Assembly (NCBI GenBank): GCA_958407555.1
Contig: CATYJC010000050.1
Coordinates: 1 to 12,144, forward strand
Direction: 5' to 3'
Length of the DNA stretch: 12,144 nucleotides
From: an uncultured Collinsella sp.
GTDB lineage: Bacteria > Actinomycetota > Coriobacteriia > Coriobacteriales > Coriobacteriaceae
The position numbers were made by a program, and so were the translations under genes. The notes under the pieces are model-generated. The model saw only the letters and a list, made by a program, of their open reading frames with translations, did no database searches and was not told the DNA's origin. This document shows, piece by piece, positions 5,961 to 12,144 of this stretch. Position 1 is the stretch's first letter. Each line of letters opens with the position of its first letter.

Positions 5961-7055
5961 ATGGATTTGCTGATTGATATTCTGCTCGACGCCGGCAAGG
6001 ACACGCTCGCGCTGGTGCCGTTCTTATTGGTGACATATCTGGCCCTCGAGACGCTCGAGCATGTGGCAGGCGAGCACGTCAACGGCGCCATCAAGCGTGC
6101 CGGCGCCGCTGGCCCCGTCGTTGGCTCGTTGCTGGGCATGGTGCCGCAGTGCGGCTTTTCGGCCATGGCGGCAACGCTGTACGCCGGTCGCGTCGTGACG
6201 CTGGGAACCCTGGTGGCGGTGTTTCTTTCGACCTCCGACGAGATGCTGCCGCTGCTACTTGCCGAGCAGGTTCCCGTGCAGACTATGGCGATGCTTTTGG
6301 CTTCGAAAGCGCTGATCGCACTGGTCACGGGCTTTATCGTAGATGCCGCCATTCGCGGTTTGCGTCGCAACGCTCGTGCGCATGCGGCGATTCGTCGTAC
6401 CGTGCTGGGGACCGCGGTCAATCCGGCGCACGTTAACTGCGCGCACGATGACCACAGCGGCGGTGACATCATCGACGAGGTGGCCGAGGCGGGCGTGAGC
6501 GCCGATCACATCCATGAGCTGTGCGAGCGCGACCATTGCGGTTGTGATGACGACGAGGACGAGGACAAGCACGGGCATGGGTACGGTCACGATCACGGTC
6601 ATGAGGGCGAGCATGAACACCATCATGGCCATGGTCACTCTCACTCCCATGAAGGCGCGCCCGTCCTGTCGATTATCCGCAGCGCCATCTCGCATACCGT
6701 GCAGGTATCGGTATTCATTTTCCTGGTGACGCTGATTTTGGTCGCCGTGCTCGAGACCTTTGGCGAATCTGCGATCGAGCAGTTCCTGCGTGGCAACGAG
6801 ACGCTCGCCGTCCTGGGTTCGGCGCTTGTCGGCCTGATCCCCAACTGCTCGGCGAGCGTGGTCATTACGCAACTGTATTTGGAAGGCGCGCTGCAGCTGG
6901 CGCCGATGCTCGCCGGCACGCTCATTTCCGCCGGCGTGGGCTACCTGGTGCTGTTCCGCACCAACCGCAGCGCTCGCGAAAACGCCGTGTTCCTGGTCAT
7001 GATGTATGTCATCGGCGCGGGCTGGGGCCTTATTCTTTCTGCCTTTGGCCTCTAA
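5961..7055 (+). CDS. 10-TM metal exporter (ArsP_2-type, annotated elsewhere as putative manganese transporter)
   Basis: A 364-residue integral membrane protein made of two similar halves. Each half carries a matching helix-break motif: GMVPQCGFS (59-67) and GLIPNCSAS (291-299), placed to form a central transport site. A long loop between the halves (about 158-232) is packed with His, Cys and acids: HIHELCERDHCGCDDDEDED (183-202), then a run with a His at nearly every second position to 230. It is probably cytoplasmic and gathers or senses metal. The layout matches the 'putative 10TM heavy-metal exporter' family, often named as a putative Mn or arsenic exporter. Substrate is not proven, and the His/Asp loop suits Mn, Zn, Ni or Co more than arsenite. 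A GAAAGG-like site precedes the ATG. Single gene with its own promoter and terminator. Confidence 0.85.
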   Translation: MDLLIDILLDAGKDTLALVPFLLVTYLALETLEHVAGEHVNGAIKRAGAAGPVVGSLLGMVPQCGFSAMAATLYAGRVVTLGTLVAVFLSTSDEMLPLLLAEQVPVQTMAMLLASKALIALVTGFIVDAAIRGLRRNARAHAAIRRTVLGTAVNPAHVNCAHDDHSGGDIIDEVAEAGVSADHIHELCERDHCGCDDDEDEDKHGHGYGHDHGHEGEHEHHHGHGHSHSHEGAPVLSIIRSAISHTVQVSVFIFLVTLILVAVLETFGESAIEQFLRGNETLAVLGSALVGLIPNCSASVVITQLYLEGALQLAPMLAGTLISAGVGYLVLFRTNRSARENAVFLVMMYVIGAGWGLILSAFGL

Positions 7056-7066
7056 GTAGGCCTAAC

Positions 7067-7141
7067 AAAACGGGCTTCAAAATAGCCATGCACGGCGCAT
7101 GCACAATGCGGCGACGCATGGCATTTTGAAGCTCGTTTTTT
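7067..7141 (+). terminator. Terminator of the exporter gene, possibly bidirectional
   Basis: Left arm 7067-7091 and right arm 7116-7139 pair over more than 20 bp with a few mismatches; the loop holds further small pairings. On the plus strand the stem runs into six Ts (7136-7141), and the left arm begins AAAA, so it could also work leftward. Confidence 0.85.
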
Positions 7142-7180
7142 GTTGAGCCATGGATCCTGAGCGCTCACACCGCCCATAAC

Positions 7181-7220
7181 AAAAAGGCAGATTTCCGGGC
7201 ATATCCCAAAAATCTGCCTT
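7181..7220 (-). terminator. Terminator of the YaiI/DUF308 transcription unit
   Basis: An 11-bp stem (AAGGCAGATTT, 7184-7194, with 7210-7220) with a partly paired loop. On the minus strand it ends in TTTTT (7185-7181). It begins 2 bp after the stop codon of the YaiI-family gene. Confidence 0.9.
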
Positions 7221-7222
7221 GG

Positions 7223-7705
7223 TTAGCGCAGCAGCTCGGTGAGGTTGCGCTTAAAGCGAGCGCGGTCTTCGCTGGTGAAGGCTGCCGGCCCGCGGGTGCG
7301 ACCGCCAGCGCGGCGCACCTTCTTTTCCTCGTGACGAATAAACAGCTGCATGTCGATGGTCGCCTTGTCGTACACGCGCCCGCGCACACCGATGGCGGCA
7401 GCATCGCGACCGAGCACCATGCTCGCCAGGCCAATGTCCTGCGTCACGACCACATCGCCCGCCTGCAGGCGCTCGACAATGGCAAAGTCGGCGCTATCGG
7501 CACCTACGCTCACGTCGAGCGTTGTGACCCAAAAGCCGCGTCGTGCGTGTTCGGCATCGCGCGGATCGTCGCGGCGAATGTGGCGTTCCAGGTTTTGCGT
7601 GCTGTTGCCGGCAATCACCACGGCGACGCCCGCCCGCCGCGCGCAGTCGATCGACTCGCGCGTAACCGGGCAGGCGTCGGCATCAATAAACAGCGTTCGC
7701 GGCAT
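7223..7705 (-). CDS. YaiI/YqxD family protein (DUF188, UPF0178)
   Basis: A 160-residue soluble protein with the hallmarks of the YaiI/YqxD family: FIDADACPV near the N-terminus (6-14), GADSADFAIV and VVTQDIGLA in the middle, and AGGRTRGPAAFTSEDRARF near the end. The fold is PIN-like and the clustered Asp residues suggest metal-dependent nuclease activity, but the true role is unknown for the family. The ATG directly follows the TAG stop of the DUF308 gene with no bases between, so translation is probably coupled; there is no strong ribosome site of its own. Length is normal for the family. The pair ends at a strong terminator. Confidence 0.92.
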   Translation of the reverse strand: MPRTLFIDADACPVTRESIDCARRAGVAVVIAGNSTQNLERHIRRDDPRDAEHARRGFWVTTLDVSVGADSADFAIVERLQAGDVVVTQDIGLASMVLGRDAAAIGVRGRVYDKATIDMQLFIRHEEKKVRRAGGRTRGPAAFTSEDRARFKRNLTELLR

Positions 7706-8308
7706 CTAGTGCACCAGCTTGCCAAACTGAATGGCGCGGACAATGAGCGTCACGCCAAACACCAGGAGCGCGGCGCCGCTAAAGATGACGAGCATCTTTG
7801 CCGACCACAGCGGATAGATAAACACGAACATGCCGGCGATGATGGAGAGCGCGCCGCTCAGGATGGCGAGGGCGCGGTTAGACGAAAGCTCGGACTCCAG
7901 GATGGACATGACACCTTCGACGATCCAGCCAAAACCGGCCACGACCACCACGAGCGTGGTGAGCGTCGCGGTCGAGAAGGCCTGATTGCGCAGGATTATG
8001 ACGCCGCCCAGAATGATGAGCAGGTTGGAGATGATGCTCGTCACGCGCCAGCCGGCGGGCAGCAGCGGCTCAAAAATGGCGGTGAACAGCCTGACGCCAG
8101 CCGTGATCACAAAGTAGAAGCCCAGGACGGTCGTCAGGAAGACGAGGGACTTGGCGGGCGCAAACAGCAGCGCGATGCCGGCAAGCAGTGCGATGACGCC
8201 CGTGGCGGCGTAGATCCAGCGCACGGCCTTGATTGCCTTGCCTGCCATGCTTTTCTCGTCAAATCCAAACGCGCTCGATTGCTTGTCATCGTTCTTAAAG
8301 ATGCCCAT
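7706..8308 (-). CDS. DUF308/HdeD-like membrane protein
   Basis: A 200-residue inner-membrane protein with about six hydrophobic segments in three helix pairs, the pattern of DUF308/HdeD-type proteins. HdeD of E. coli is linked to acid resistance; for the actinobacterial relatives no activity is established. The N-terminus (MGIFKNDDKQSSAFGFDEKS) is hydrophilic and probably cytoplasmic. The frame is open ten codons further up, but AAAGGAG, 5 bp before the ATG at 8308, marks this start. It is the first gene of a two-gene unit with the YaiI-family gene, which begins at its stop codon. There is no obvious functional link between the two. Confidence 0.85.
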   Translation of the reverse strand: MGIFKNDDKQSSAFGFDEKSMAGKAIKAVRWIYAATGVIALLAGIALLFAPAKSLVFLTTVLGFYFVITAGVRLFTAIFEPLLPAGWRVTSIISNLLIILGGVIILRNQAFSTATLTTLVVVVAGFGWIVEGVMSILESELSSNRALAILSGALSIIAGMFVFIYPLWSAKMLVIFSGAALLVFGVTLIVRAIQFGKLVH

Positions 8309-8467
8309 GATGTCTCCTTTCCGCGTGGCGTAAGCCATGATTGTTGCAACCAGTATCGCCTAAAGGCGACGGCGTATGGGTCGGGGAGGGCGAAGTGTAA
8401 CCCAAAGGTCCCGATTTGTTTCCGTTGTTCCCTGTGTCGCGATTTTCTATTCAACAGGTGTAGAACA

Positions 8468-8515
8468 TTGCGGCTCTGTTCGTTATTGCCTACGTTTTAG
8501 GTTAGATTTTCCTAA
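8468..8515 (+). promoter_or_regulatory. Nitroreductase promoter with DtxR/IdeR-like iron box
   Basis: TTGCGG (8468-8473), 17 bp, TACGTT (8491-8496) form a plausible promoter. Directly after it is TTAGGTTAGATTTTCCTAA (8497-8515), which matches the classic actinobacterial iron box TTAGGTTAGGCTAACCTAA at 15 of 19 positions, with the outer TTAGG/CCTAA intact. A repressor at this spot would cover the start site. Regulation by an iron- or manganese-dependent DtxR-family protein is inferred from the motif; no regulator gene is in the window. Confidence 0.62.
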
Positions 8516-8543
8516 GAACAATTGCCTTTAATTGGGGGTTCAT

Positions 8544-9215
8544 ATGAACGAAGCTGTTCCCGCGGCGCCGTCGAACGCGGAGTCGATGGCAAAGCAAGGC
8601 TGCGAAAAGCTTGGCTTGGAAACCTTTGATGCGCTGGTCCGTCGCGCCCGCACATGCCGCCGTTTTGACGAGTCCATGCGCGTGCCGCGCGAGTTTTTGC
8701 TCGAGCTGGCAGAGCTGGCACACCTGGCTCCCTGTGGCGCCAATGCTCAGCGCCTGCGCTTTCATGTGATAAGCGATGCCGAGGAGTGTGCGAGCTTATT
8801 TGAAAAGCTCGCATGGGCTGGTGCGCTCAAGGATTGGTCGGGTCCTGTCGAGGGCGAGCGCCCGACCGGCTATATCGCGATCCTTGCCGAGCGTCCCGCT
8901 CCGGGCAAGCCTGCCGCGCCAATTACCGAGGCAGACGCGGGTATCGCCGCGCAAACGATGATGCTCGCCGCCCGTAGCGCTACGCCTGAGGTGGCGGCGT
9001 GCATGTTCAAGGCCTTTCCGCCTCGTGCGATTGATGTCATGGGACTTGACGGCGACAAGTACGAGGTCAAGCTGATCATGGCTTTTGGCGTGCCAGCCGA
9101 GACACAGGTGATCGACGCGGTCGATTCCAACCCCGACGGCTCTATTAATTACTGGCGCGACGAGGCACGGGTGCACCACGTGCCCAAGCGTCCGCTTGCC
9201 GACGTACTGGTGTAG
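8544..9215 (+). CDS. Nitroreductase-family flavoprotein
   Basis: A 223-residue protein of the FMN-dependent nitroreductase fold. The N-terminal RRARTCRRFDES (33-44) is the family's phosphate-binding Arg motif; LAPCGANAQRLRFHVI (61-76) is the usual 'AP(S/C)..N.Q..RF' segment; GIAAQTMMLAA (133-143) forms the dimer/flavin helix; and MAFGVPAE (179-186) is the late strand. Such enzymes reduce nitroaromatics, quinones, flavins or ferric chelates with NAD(P)H; the substrate here is open. ATG at 8544 follows GGGGG by 6 bp; a TTG at 8532 in frame is less likely. An iron box at the promoter hints at a role in iron-limited metabolism, for example ferric reduction or replacing an iron enzyme. The stop codon is only 8 bp from the phosphatase fragment. 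Confidence 0.88.
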   Translation: MNEAVPAAPSNAESMAKQGCEKLGLETFDALVRRARTCRRFDESMRVPREFLLELAELAHLAPCGANAQRLRFHVISDAEECASLFEKLAWAGALKDWSGPVEGERPTGYIAILAERPAPGKPAAPITEADAGIAAQTMMLAARSATPEVAACMFKAFPPRAIDVMGLDGDKYEVKLIMAFGVPAETQVIDAVDSNPDGSINYWRDEARVHHVPKRPLADVLV

Positions 9216-9223
9216 TTGCGTCG

Positions 9224-9505
9224 TTGCGGCGCGATCCGGCGGCAAAATCTATGCCGCCGCAGCCCTGGGGTGATTATCCGGTGGCCTTTGGTAGCGAGTC
9301 GGAAGGTGAGCTTCGGGCGCGTATGGTTGCGGCGCTGTCCTGCATTATGGTCCGCCCGCAGCACGATCGTGTGCTTGCGGTCTCTCATGGCTCTGCCTGT
9401 CAGGAGTTTCTTAGATGTGTGGCCGGCGGGGGAGGGCAACCCGATAATGGCGCCGTACTTCATTTTGGCTATTGCGACGGGGCGTTTTCGCTCTTTGATT
9501 GGTAA
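9224..9505 (+). pseudogene. Headless fragment of a histidine phosphatase
   Basis: About 93 codons, opening with TTG (or ATG at 9251), that align with the C-terminal half of the neighbouring phosphatase. MPPQPWGDY matches MPERPWRDF there, RARMVAAL matches RERMVATL, and VLAVSHGSACQEF matches VLAVSHASAIKEF, with roughly half the residues identical over the core. It keeps the second catalytic His (in VSHGSA) but lacks the RHG motif, the second Arg and the acid residue, so it cannot be an active phosphatase. It begins right at the nitroreductase stop, which suggests a deletion removed its front half after a tandem duplication. It ends 18 bp before the intact copy. It may still be translated as a small protein, but no good ribosome site is present. 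Confidence 0.8.
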
Positions 9506-9523
9506 CGAACGAAAGGACCCCCT

Positions 9524-10159
9524 ATGAATAAAGACCTGTATCTGGTTCGTCATGGACAGACGATATTCAACCTTAAGCGCATCATTCAGGGATGGAGCGA
9601 CTCGCCGCTCACGCAGCTGGGCTGCGAGCAGGCGGCGCGTGCCGGTATGTTTTTGCGCGCACGCGGCATTGAGCCCGACCACGCCTACACTTCCACGCTG
9701 CACCGCACCGAGCAGACCATCGCCAACCTGTGGCCGGGTCTTGCCTACGAGCGCCTTGATGGCCTGCGCGAGTGGTTCTTTGGCGACTTTGAGGCCGAGC
9801 GCGTGATACTCATGCCCGAGCGTCCGTGGCGTGACTTCTACCGCCAATTTGGCGGCGAGGGGCAGATGCAGGTGCGCGAGCGCATGGTGGCGACGTTGAC
9901 CGATCTTATGCGACGCCCAGACCATTCGTGCGTGCTCGCGGTGAGCCATGCCTCGGCAATCAAGGAGTTTTTGGACCACGTGAGGGGCGCGGCGGCCGAC
10001 GAGCACGAGCGCGTGCCGGGCAACTGTTCGGTGCTGCATTTTGCGTTTGACGATGCGACCGATACGTTTGGCCTGGTCGAAGTCTTTACGCAGGAAGATT
10101 ATGCGCGCGAGCTGGGTCTTGAGCCGTTGGTGGCTGCAGTGGGTCCGCAGCGCGGGTAA
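9524..10159 (+). CDS. Histidine phosphatase (phosphoglycerate mutase-like)
   Basis: A 211-residue cytoplasmic enzyme of the histidine phosphatase superfamily. The catalytic set is complete: LVRHGQT (Arg9, His10), Arg61 in TSTLHRTEQT, Glu83 in LREWFFGDFE, and His142 in VSHASA. His10 is the phosphorylated residue. Members remove phosphate from small molecules such as phosphoglycerate, sugar phosphates or alpha-ribazole phosphate; the sequence does not say which. GAAAGGA (9511-9517), 7 bp before the ATG, marks the start. It follows the truncated paralogue by 18 bp, probably within the nitroreductase transcript, and is closed by a strong terminator. Confidence 0.92.
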   Translation: MNKDLYLVRHGQTIFNLKRIIQGWSDSPLTQLGCEQAARAGMFLRARGIEPDHAYTSTLHRTEQTIANLWPGLAYERLDGLREWFFGDFEAERVILMPERPWRDFYRQFGGEGQMQVRERMVATLTDLMRRPDHSCVLAVSHASAIKEFLDHVRGAAADEHERVPGNCSVLHFAFDDATDTFGLVEVFTQEDYARELGLEPLVAAVGPQRG

Positions 10160-10203
10160 CGCGGCGTGGCGATGCGGATCGCCGACATCATTGCTCGATG
10201 TGA

Positions 10204-10248
10204 AAGGGGCGGGGATGCATGCGCATGTATCCCCGCCCCTTGTTTGTT
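10204..10248 (+). terminator. Strong terminator after the histidine phosphatase gene
   Basis: A 17-bp stem (10204-10220 with 10225-10241, one G-T pair) closed by a GCGC loop and followed by TTGTTTGTTG. It ends the plus-strand genes and lies 45 bp short of the stop of the convergent DUF1015-like gene, so it may serve both. Confidence 0.88.
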
Positions 10249-10285
10249 GAGCGGCCGAGTCTTTGTACTGGGCGTTTACGCCCTG

Positions 10286-10966
10286 TTAGAACCGTGCGAT
10301 CTGGTGGGTGAGCAGGCCCGTTGGAACTTGCGGTGCGCCGCCGGTGACCTGCGCGGCGGGGAATAACGCGGCAACGGTAAAGTTGAACGGCTCTTTGCCC
10401 GTGTAGGTGCCGGCTGTGCGGGCCTCGTCCGCCAGGAGCTGCGCCGCCCCTGCTAGCGCGGCAGCATAGGCGGGGTCGTCGGCCTGTGCCGGCTCCGGTG
10501 CTTGTTCGAGCATAGCGCGGATGGCCCCGACGGCGTCCTCGCGCTTGACCTCCCACACACGGTGCGTAATGCCCGAGGGGTCGGTGACGGCATAGAGCGA
10601 CGTGCCCTCTTTGGCGGCGCCGAGGATGATATCCATGACGGGTGATGCTTCGTAGACGAGCGTTACAGGGCGCGGCTGGACCTTAAGCGCGGCGATTGCA
10701 CGGGCGGCTGCAGCTGTACCCGCGGAGGGCGCGTCGTCGCACGCCAGCACGCCGACCGGGCAAATCGCCACAACGCCCGTCACGCGCCCCGGCTCTCCGG
10801 AGCATTCGTACGCGTAATACGCCGCGCCCGGATCTTTGAGCATAAGCCCGTCGGCGATGGCGTCGCGCAGGGCGTCGTTGCTGCTCAGGATACCGCCCAT
10901 CTGCGGCAGCGCTTCGAGCACGCGGTCCTGAGCTGGGCGGATGCAGGGAAACGGAAGTGCTTTCAT
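10286..10966 (-). CDS. Short DUF1015-like protein
   Basis: A 226-residue protein with scattered DUF1015 features: the opening FPCIRPA, AYYAYECSGEPGRVTGVVAI (about 49-68), a central ITHRVWEVKRED segment, and late on KEPFNFTVAALFPA, which resembles the family's 'lFPa.q' region. The usual family length is about 400 residues. Here the segment that normally reads ADGHHR is ADDPAYAAA and the protein stops soon after, so it is either a short lineage-specific form or a decayed copy. AGGA about 6 bp before the ATG fits this start. It lies 39 bp after the broken M20 gene on the same strand and may have been its operon partner. Function of DUF1015 is unknown; assignment rests on pattern recall. Confidence 0.55.
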   Translation of the reverse strand: MKALPFPCIRPAQDRVLEALPQMGGILSSNDALRDAIADGLMLKDPGAAYYAYECSGEPGRVTGVVAICPVGVLACDDAPSAGTAAAARAIAALKVQPRPVTLVYEASPVMDIILGAAKEGTSLYAVTDPSGITHRVWEVKREDAVGAIRAMLEQAPEPAQADDPAYAAALAGAAQLLADEARTAGTYTGKEPFNFTVAALFPAAQVTGGAPQVPTGLLTHQIARF

Positions 10967-11005
10967 GGGCGGTCCTAACGCGCGAGTCGGTTTGTTCGCG
11001 GCTTA

Positions 11006-11487
11006 TTATGCCCCAACTTGGACGCTTGCGTCCCAGAGCGTGTTGTCAACAAGCGCGATGAGCACGTTCTGGCAGCGAACGATATCGGCATGGGCCCCGG
11101 CTCGTTGGGCTTATGCGCGAGCACCAACGAGCCGGGGCCGTAGCTCATGCAATTGCGGTTACCCGTCTTGCCGGCAATGACGGCGGTATCGGTGCAGCCG
11201 GTAAAGAAGCCGACGGTCGTGTCCGCGTCCGTCACGTCATCGGCGGTGCGCTTGAGCGCAGCTAGAAGGGGAGAGTTCGGGTCGCGCTCGATGGCGGGGC
11301 GATCGCCCGTCACGGCGAAACTGCCATGGCAACCGGGAACCGCGGCCTCGGCGGTGGCAGTGGCCTGCTCGACCATGTTGATCGCGGCGGCCGTATCGGT
11401 CGGCGGCGTCAGGCGCATGTCGACCCAGACCTTGGCGTGGTCGGGCACGACAAAGGGGCGATAGCCGCCCTCGTCATCATCAACCAT
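11006..11487 (-). pseudogene. M20-family metallopeptidase remnant, truncated and frameshifted
   Basis: The C-terminal third of an M20 peptidase/deacylase: PDHAKVWVDMRLTPPTD marks the return from the lid domain, and YGPGSLVLAHKPNE is the family's 'GPG...H.pNE' active-site segment. The N-terminal catalytic half with the HxD metal motif is absent; upstream of about 11487 the sequence belongs to something else. Near 11086-11091 the frame breaks: the peptidase continues one base over as DIVRCQNVLIALVDNT and ends at the TAA at 11006. The single open frame instead runs on in the wrong phase to 10975. Two independent lesions make an active enzyme very unlikely. Full members are usually about 400-470 residues and cleave small peptides or N-acyl groups. 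Confidence 0.85.
11093..11139. repeat. Perfect 16-bp inverted repeat at the peptidase frameshift
   Basis: GGCCCCGGCTCGTTGG (11093-11108) is repeated inverted at 11124-11139 with a 15-nt spacer. It sits inside the M20 remnant. One arm encodes GPGSLV, the other the odd NEPGP, and the frameshift lies within a few bases of the outer edge of that arm. Confidence 0.85.
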
Positions 11488-11640
11488 ATGAAACCTCAGA
11501 ATCAGTTTGCTTTGCAAACCGATTGTAAGTCACCTGCAGATTCGCGACGTGCACGTAGCAGCATTTACCGTTCGCAGGCCGAGCCATCGCGCTTGCCGTC
11601 CGGGCGGGTTTACAAACGACGCGGTGGGTACGTACCTTTC
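11488..11640 (+). other. Junction stretch between the M20 remnant and the partial plus-strand gene
   Basis: The plus-strand frame of the following gene is open throughout (an ATG lies at 11488), but the encoded residues are basic and low in complexity and match no part of the paralogue at 3183-4382. A small hairpin (GTTTGC-TTT-GCAAAC) lies near 11505-11520. No clear promoter or ribosome site is visible. The breakpoint that removed the front of the M20 gene must be at or near its left end. Confidence 0.4.
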
Positions 11641-12144
11641 ATGGACGACATGCTGTGCGACATATCTGCCTTTCGGTATCACCGGATACCTCCACAGGTT
11701 TTGGCAATAATGCCGGACCTGCCCGATTCTGTGGACGATCCGCGCAGGGAACGTCTTTGTGAGCATCCGCTCGTCAAACATTTCCTGGGCATCCCGTTAC
11801 ACGTGTTGGCACAGGGCAGCTGCGGACGTAAGGGCGATCGCATTGTCAGGCATGTTTGGAATGGGGAGAGGCCGTTTGGCTCCGTGCGGCAGACAGAGTT
11901 TGGCCTTGATGCCGCGTCCCCGCTCTTTACGCTGCTGACCCTGGCTTCCTCGGTCTCAAACGAGCGTCTGATCATGTGCATGTATGAGATGTGCGGCACC
12001 TTTGCCGTGTGCAAGATTGCACCTCAAGTAAAGTTGGCGCTTGAGCAGGCATATGGGAGCCGGTGGGGTGACGCACGGTCGGGCTGGGAAAACGTAAAGG
12101 ATGCCTCGGGGAATCCAACGGACTTGTGGAAACGACCTCCCTTG
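11641..12144 (+). CDS. Partial gene, paralogue of the nuclease-like protein at 3183-4382
   Basis: Open without a stop to the window edge; 168 residues are visible from the ATG at 11641 (the frame is open back to 11488). The N-terminus MDDMLCDISAFRYHR corresponds to MSIVLSHNTAKAVYQ in the gene at 3183-4382. Further on, LFTLLTLASSVSNERLIMCMYEMCGTFAV lines up without gaps with its ELCALQAATYLPFRELVEYYFELCGAYSL. Overall identity is low, but the spacing is the same. SPLFTLL also resembles the 'SPE.tLL' step of AbiEi-type proteins. The nuclease-like C-terminal part, if present, lies beyond the window. No ribosome site is evident, and the start could be 11650. Function is unknown; a DNA-modifying or defence role is only a guess from the paralogue. 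Confidence 0.65.
   Translation, partial: MDDMLCDISAFRYHRIPPQVLAIMPDLPDSVDDPRRERLCEHPLVKHFLGIPLHVLAQGSCGRKGDRIVRHVWNGERPFGSVRQTEFGLDAASPLFTLLTLASSVSNERLIMCMYEMCGTFAVCKIAPQVKLALEQAYGSRWGDARSGWENVKDASGNPTDLWKRPPL

Noticed and set aside
6255..6872. 205-residue minus-strand open frame within the exporter gene
   Set aside because: Mirror of the His-rich and membrane coding region; low-complexity shadow.
7331..8500. 389-residue plus-strand open frame opposite YaiI and DUF308 genes
   Set aside because: Spans two well-supported minus-strand genes and their promoter region; no recognisable domain.
1..12144. CRISPR arrays, tRNA or rRNA genes, intact insertion sequences
   Set aside because: No regular repeat-spacer pattern, no cloverleaf with conserved TTC region, no transposase-like protein was seen on either strand.

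Overview
The window looks like chromosome of a high-GC, anaerobic actinobacterium of the Coriobacteriia, most likely Collinsella. That placement is an inference from base composition, the IdeR/DtxR-type iron-box motif and protein flavour; no rRNA or marker gene is present to prove it. There is no phage, CRISPR array or intact insertion sequence. Most genes are ordinary housekeeping or metal-homeostasis genes. The unusual material is a structured palindromic repeat, two paralogous proteins of an unnamed family, and two decayed genes.

Layout, left to right. Positions 72-2773 (minus strand) hold a zinc/cadmium resistance operon: an ArsR/SmtB-type sensor, a stand-alone HMA metal-binding protein and a P1B-2 ATPase. 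A strong promoter precedes the sensor. The same operator sequence lies twice at that promoter and once more just before the ATPase. Positions 2933-3178 are a 246-bp element with 41-bp inverted ends. It abuts the stop codon of a minus-strand gene (3183-4382) whose C-terminal part resembles DUF559/Vsr-like PD-(D/E)xK nucleases. A DEDDh exonuclease (4821-5789, minus) follows, with a clear terminator. Facing away from it is a 10-TM metal exporter with a His-rich loop (5961-7055, plus).

Next come a YaiI/YqxD protein and a DUF308 membrane protein (minus, abutting). Divergent from them is a nitroreductase-family gene with a DtxR/IdeR-like iron box at its start site. Behind it are a headless fragment of a histidine phosphatase and then a complete paralogue, closed by a strong terminator. 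On the minus strand, a short DUF1015-like gene follows the remains of an M20 peptidase that has lost its N-terminal half and is frameshifted near its C-terminus. The window ends inside a plus-strand gene (from about 11641) that is open to the edge. Its N-terminal part matches the pattern of the protein at 3183-4382, so the two appear to be paralogues.

Together the genes show divalent-metal control in several units: zinc/cadmium efflux by the first operon, probable Mn or other metal export by the 10-TM protein, and probable iron-responsive expression of the nitroreductase. The region from about 9216 to 11640 shows repeated decay and rearrangement.
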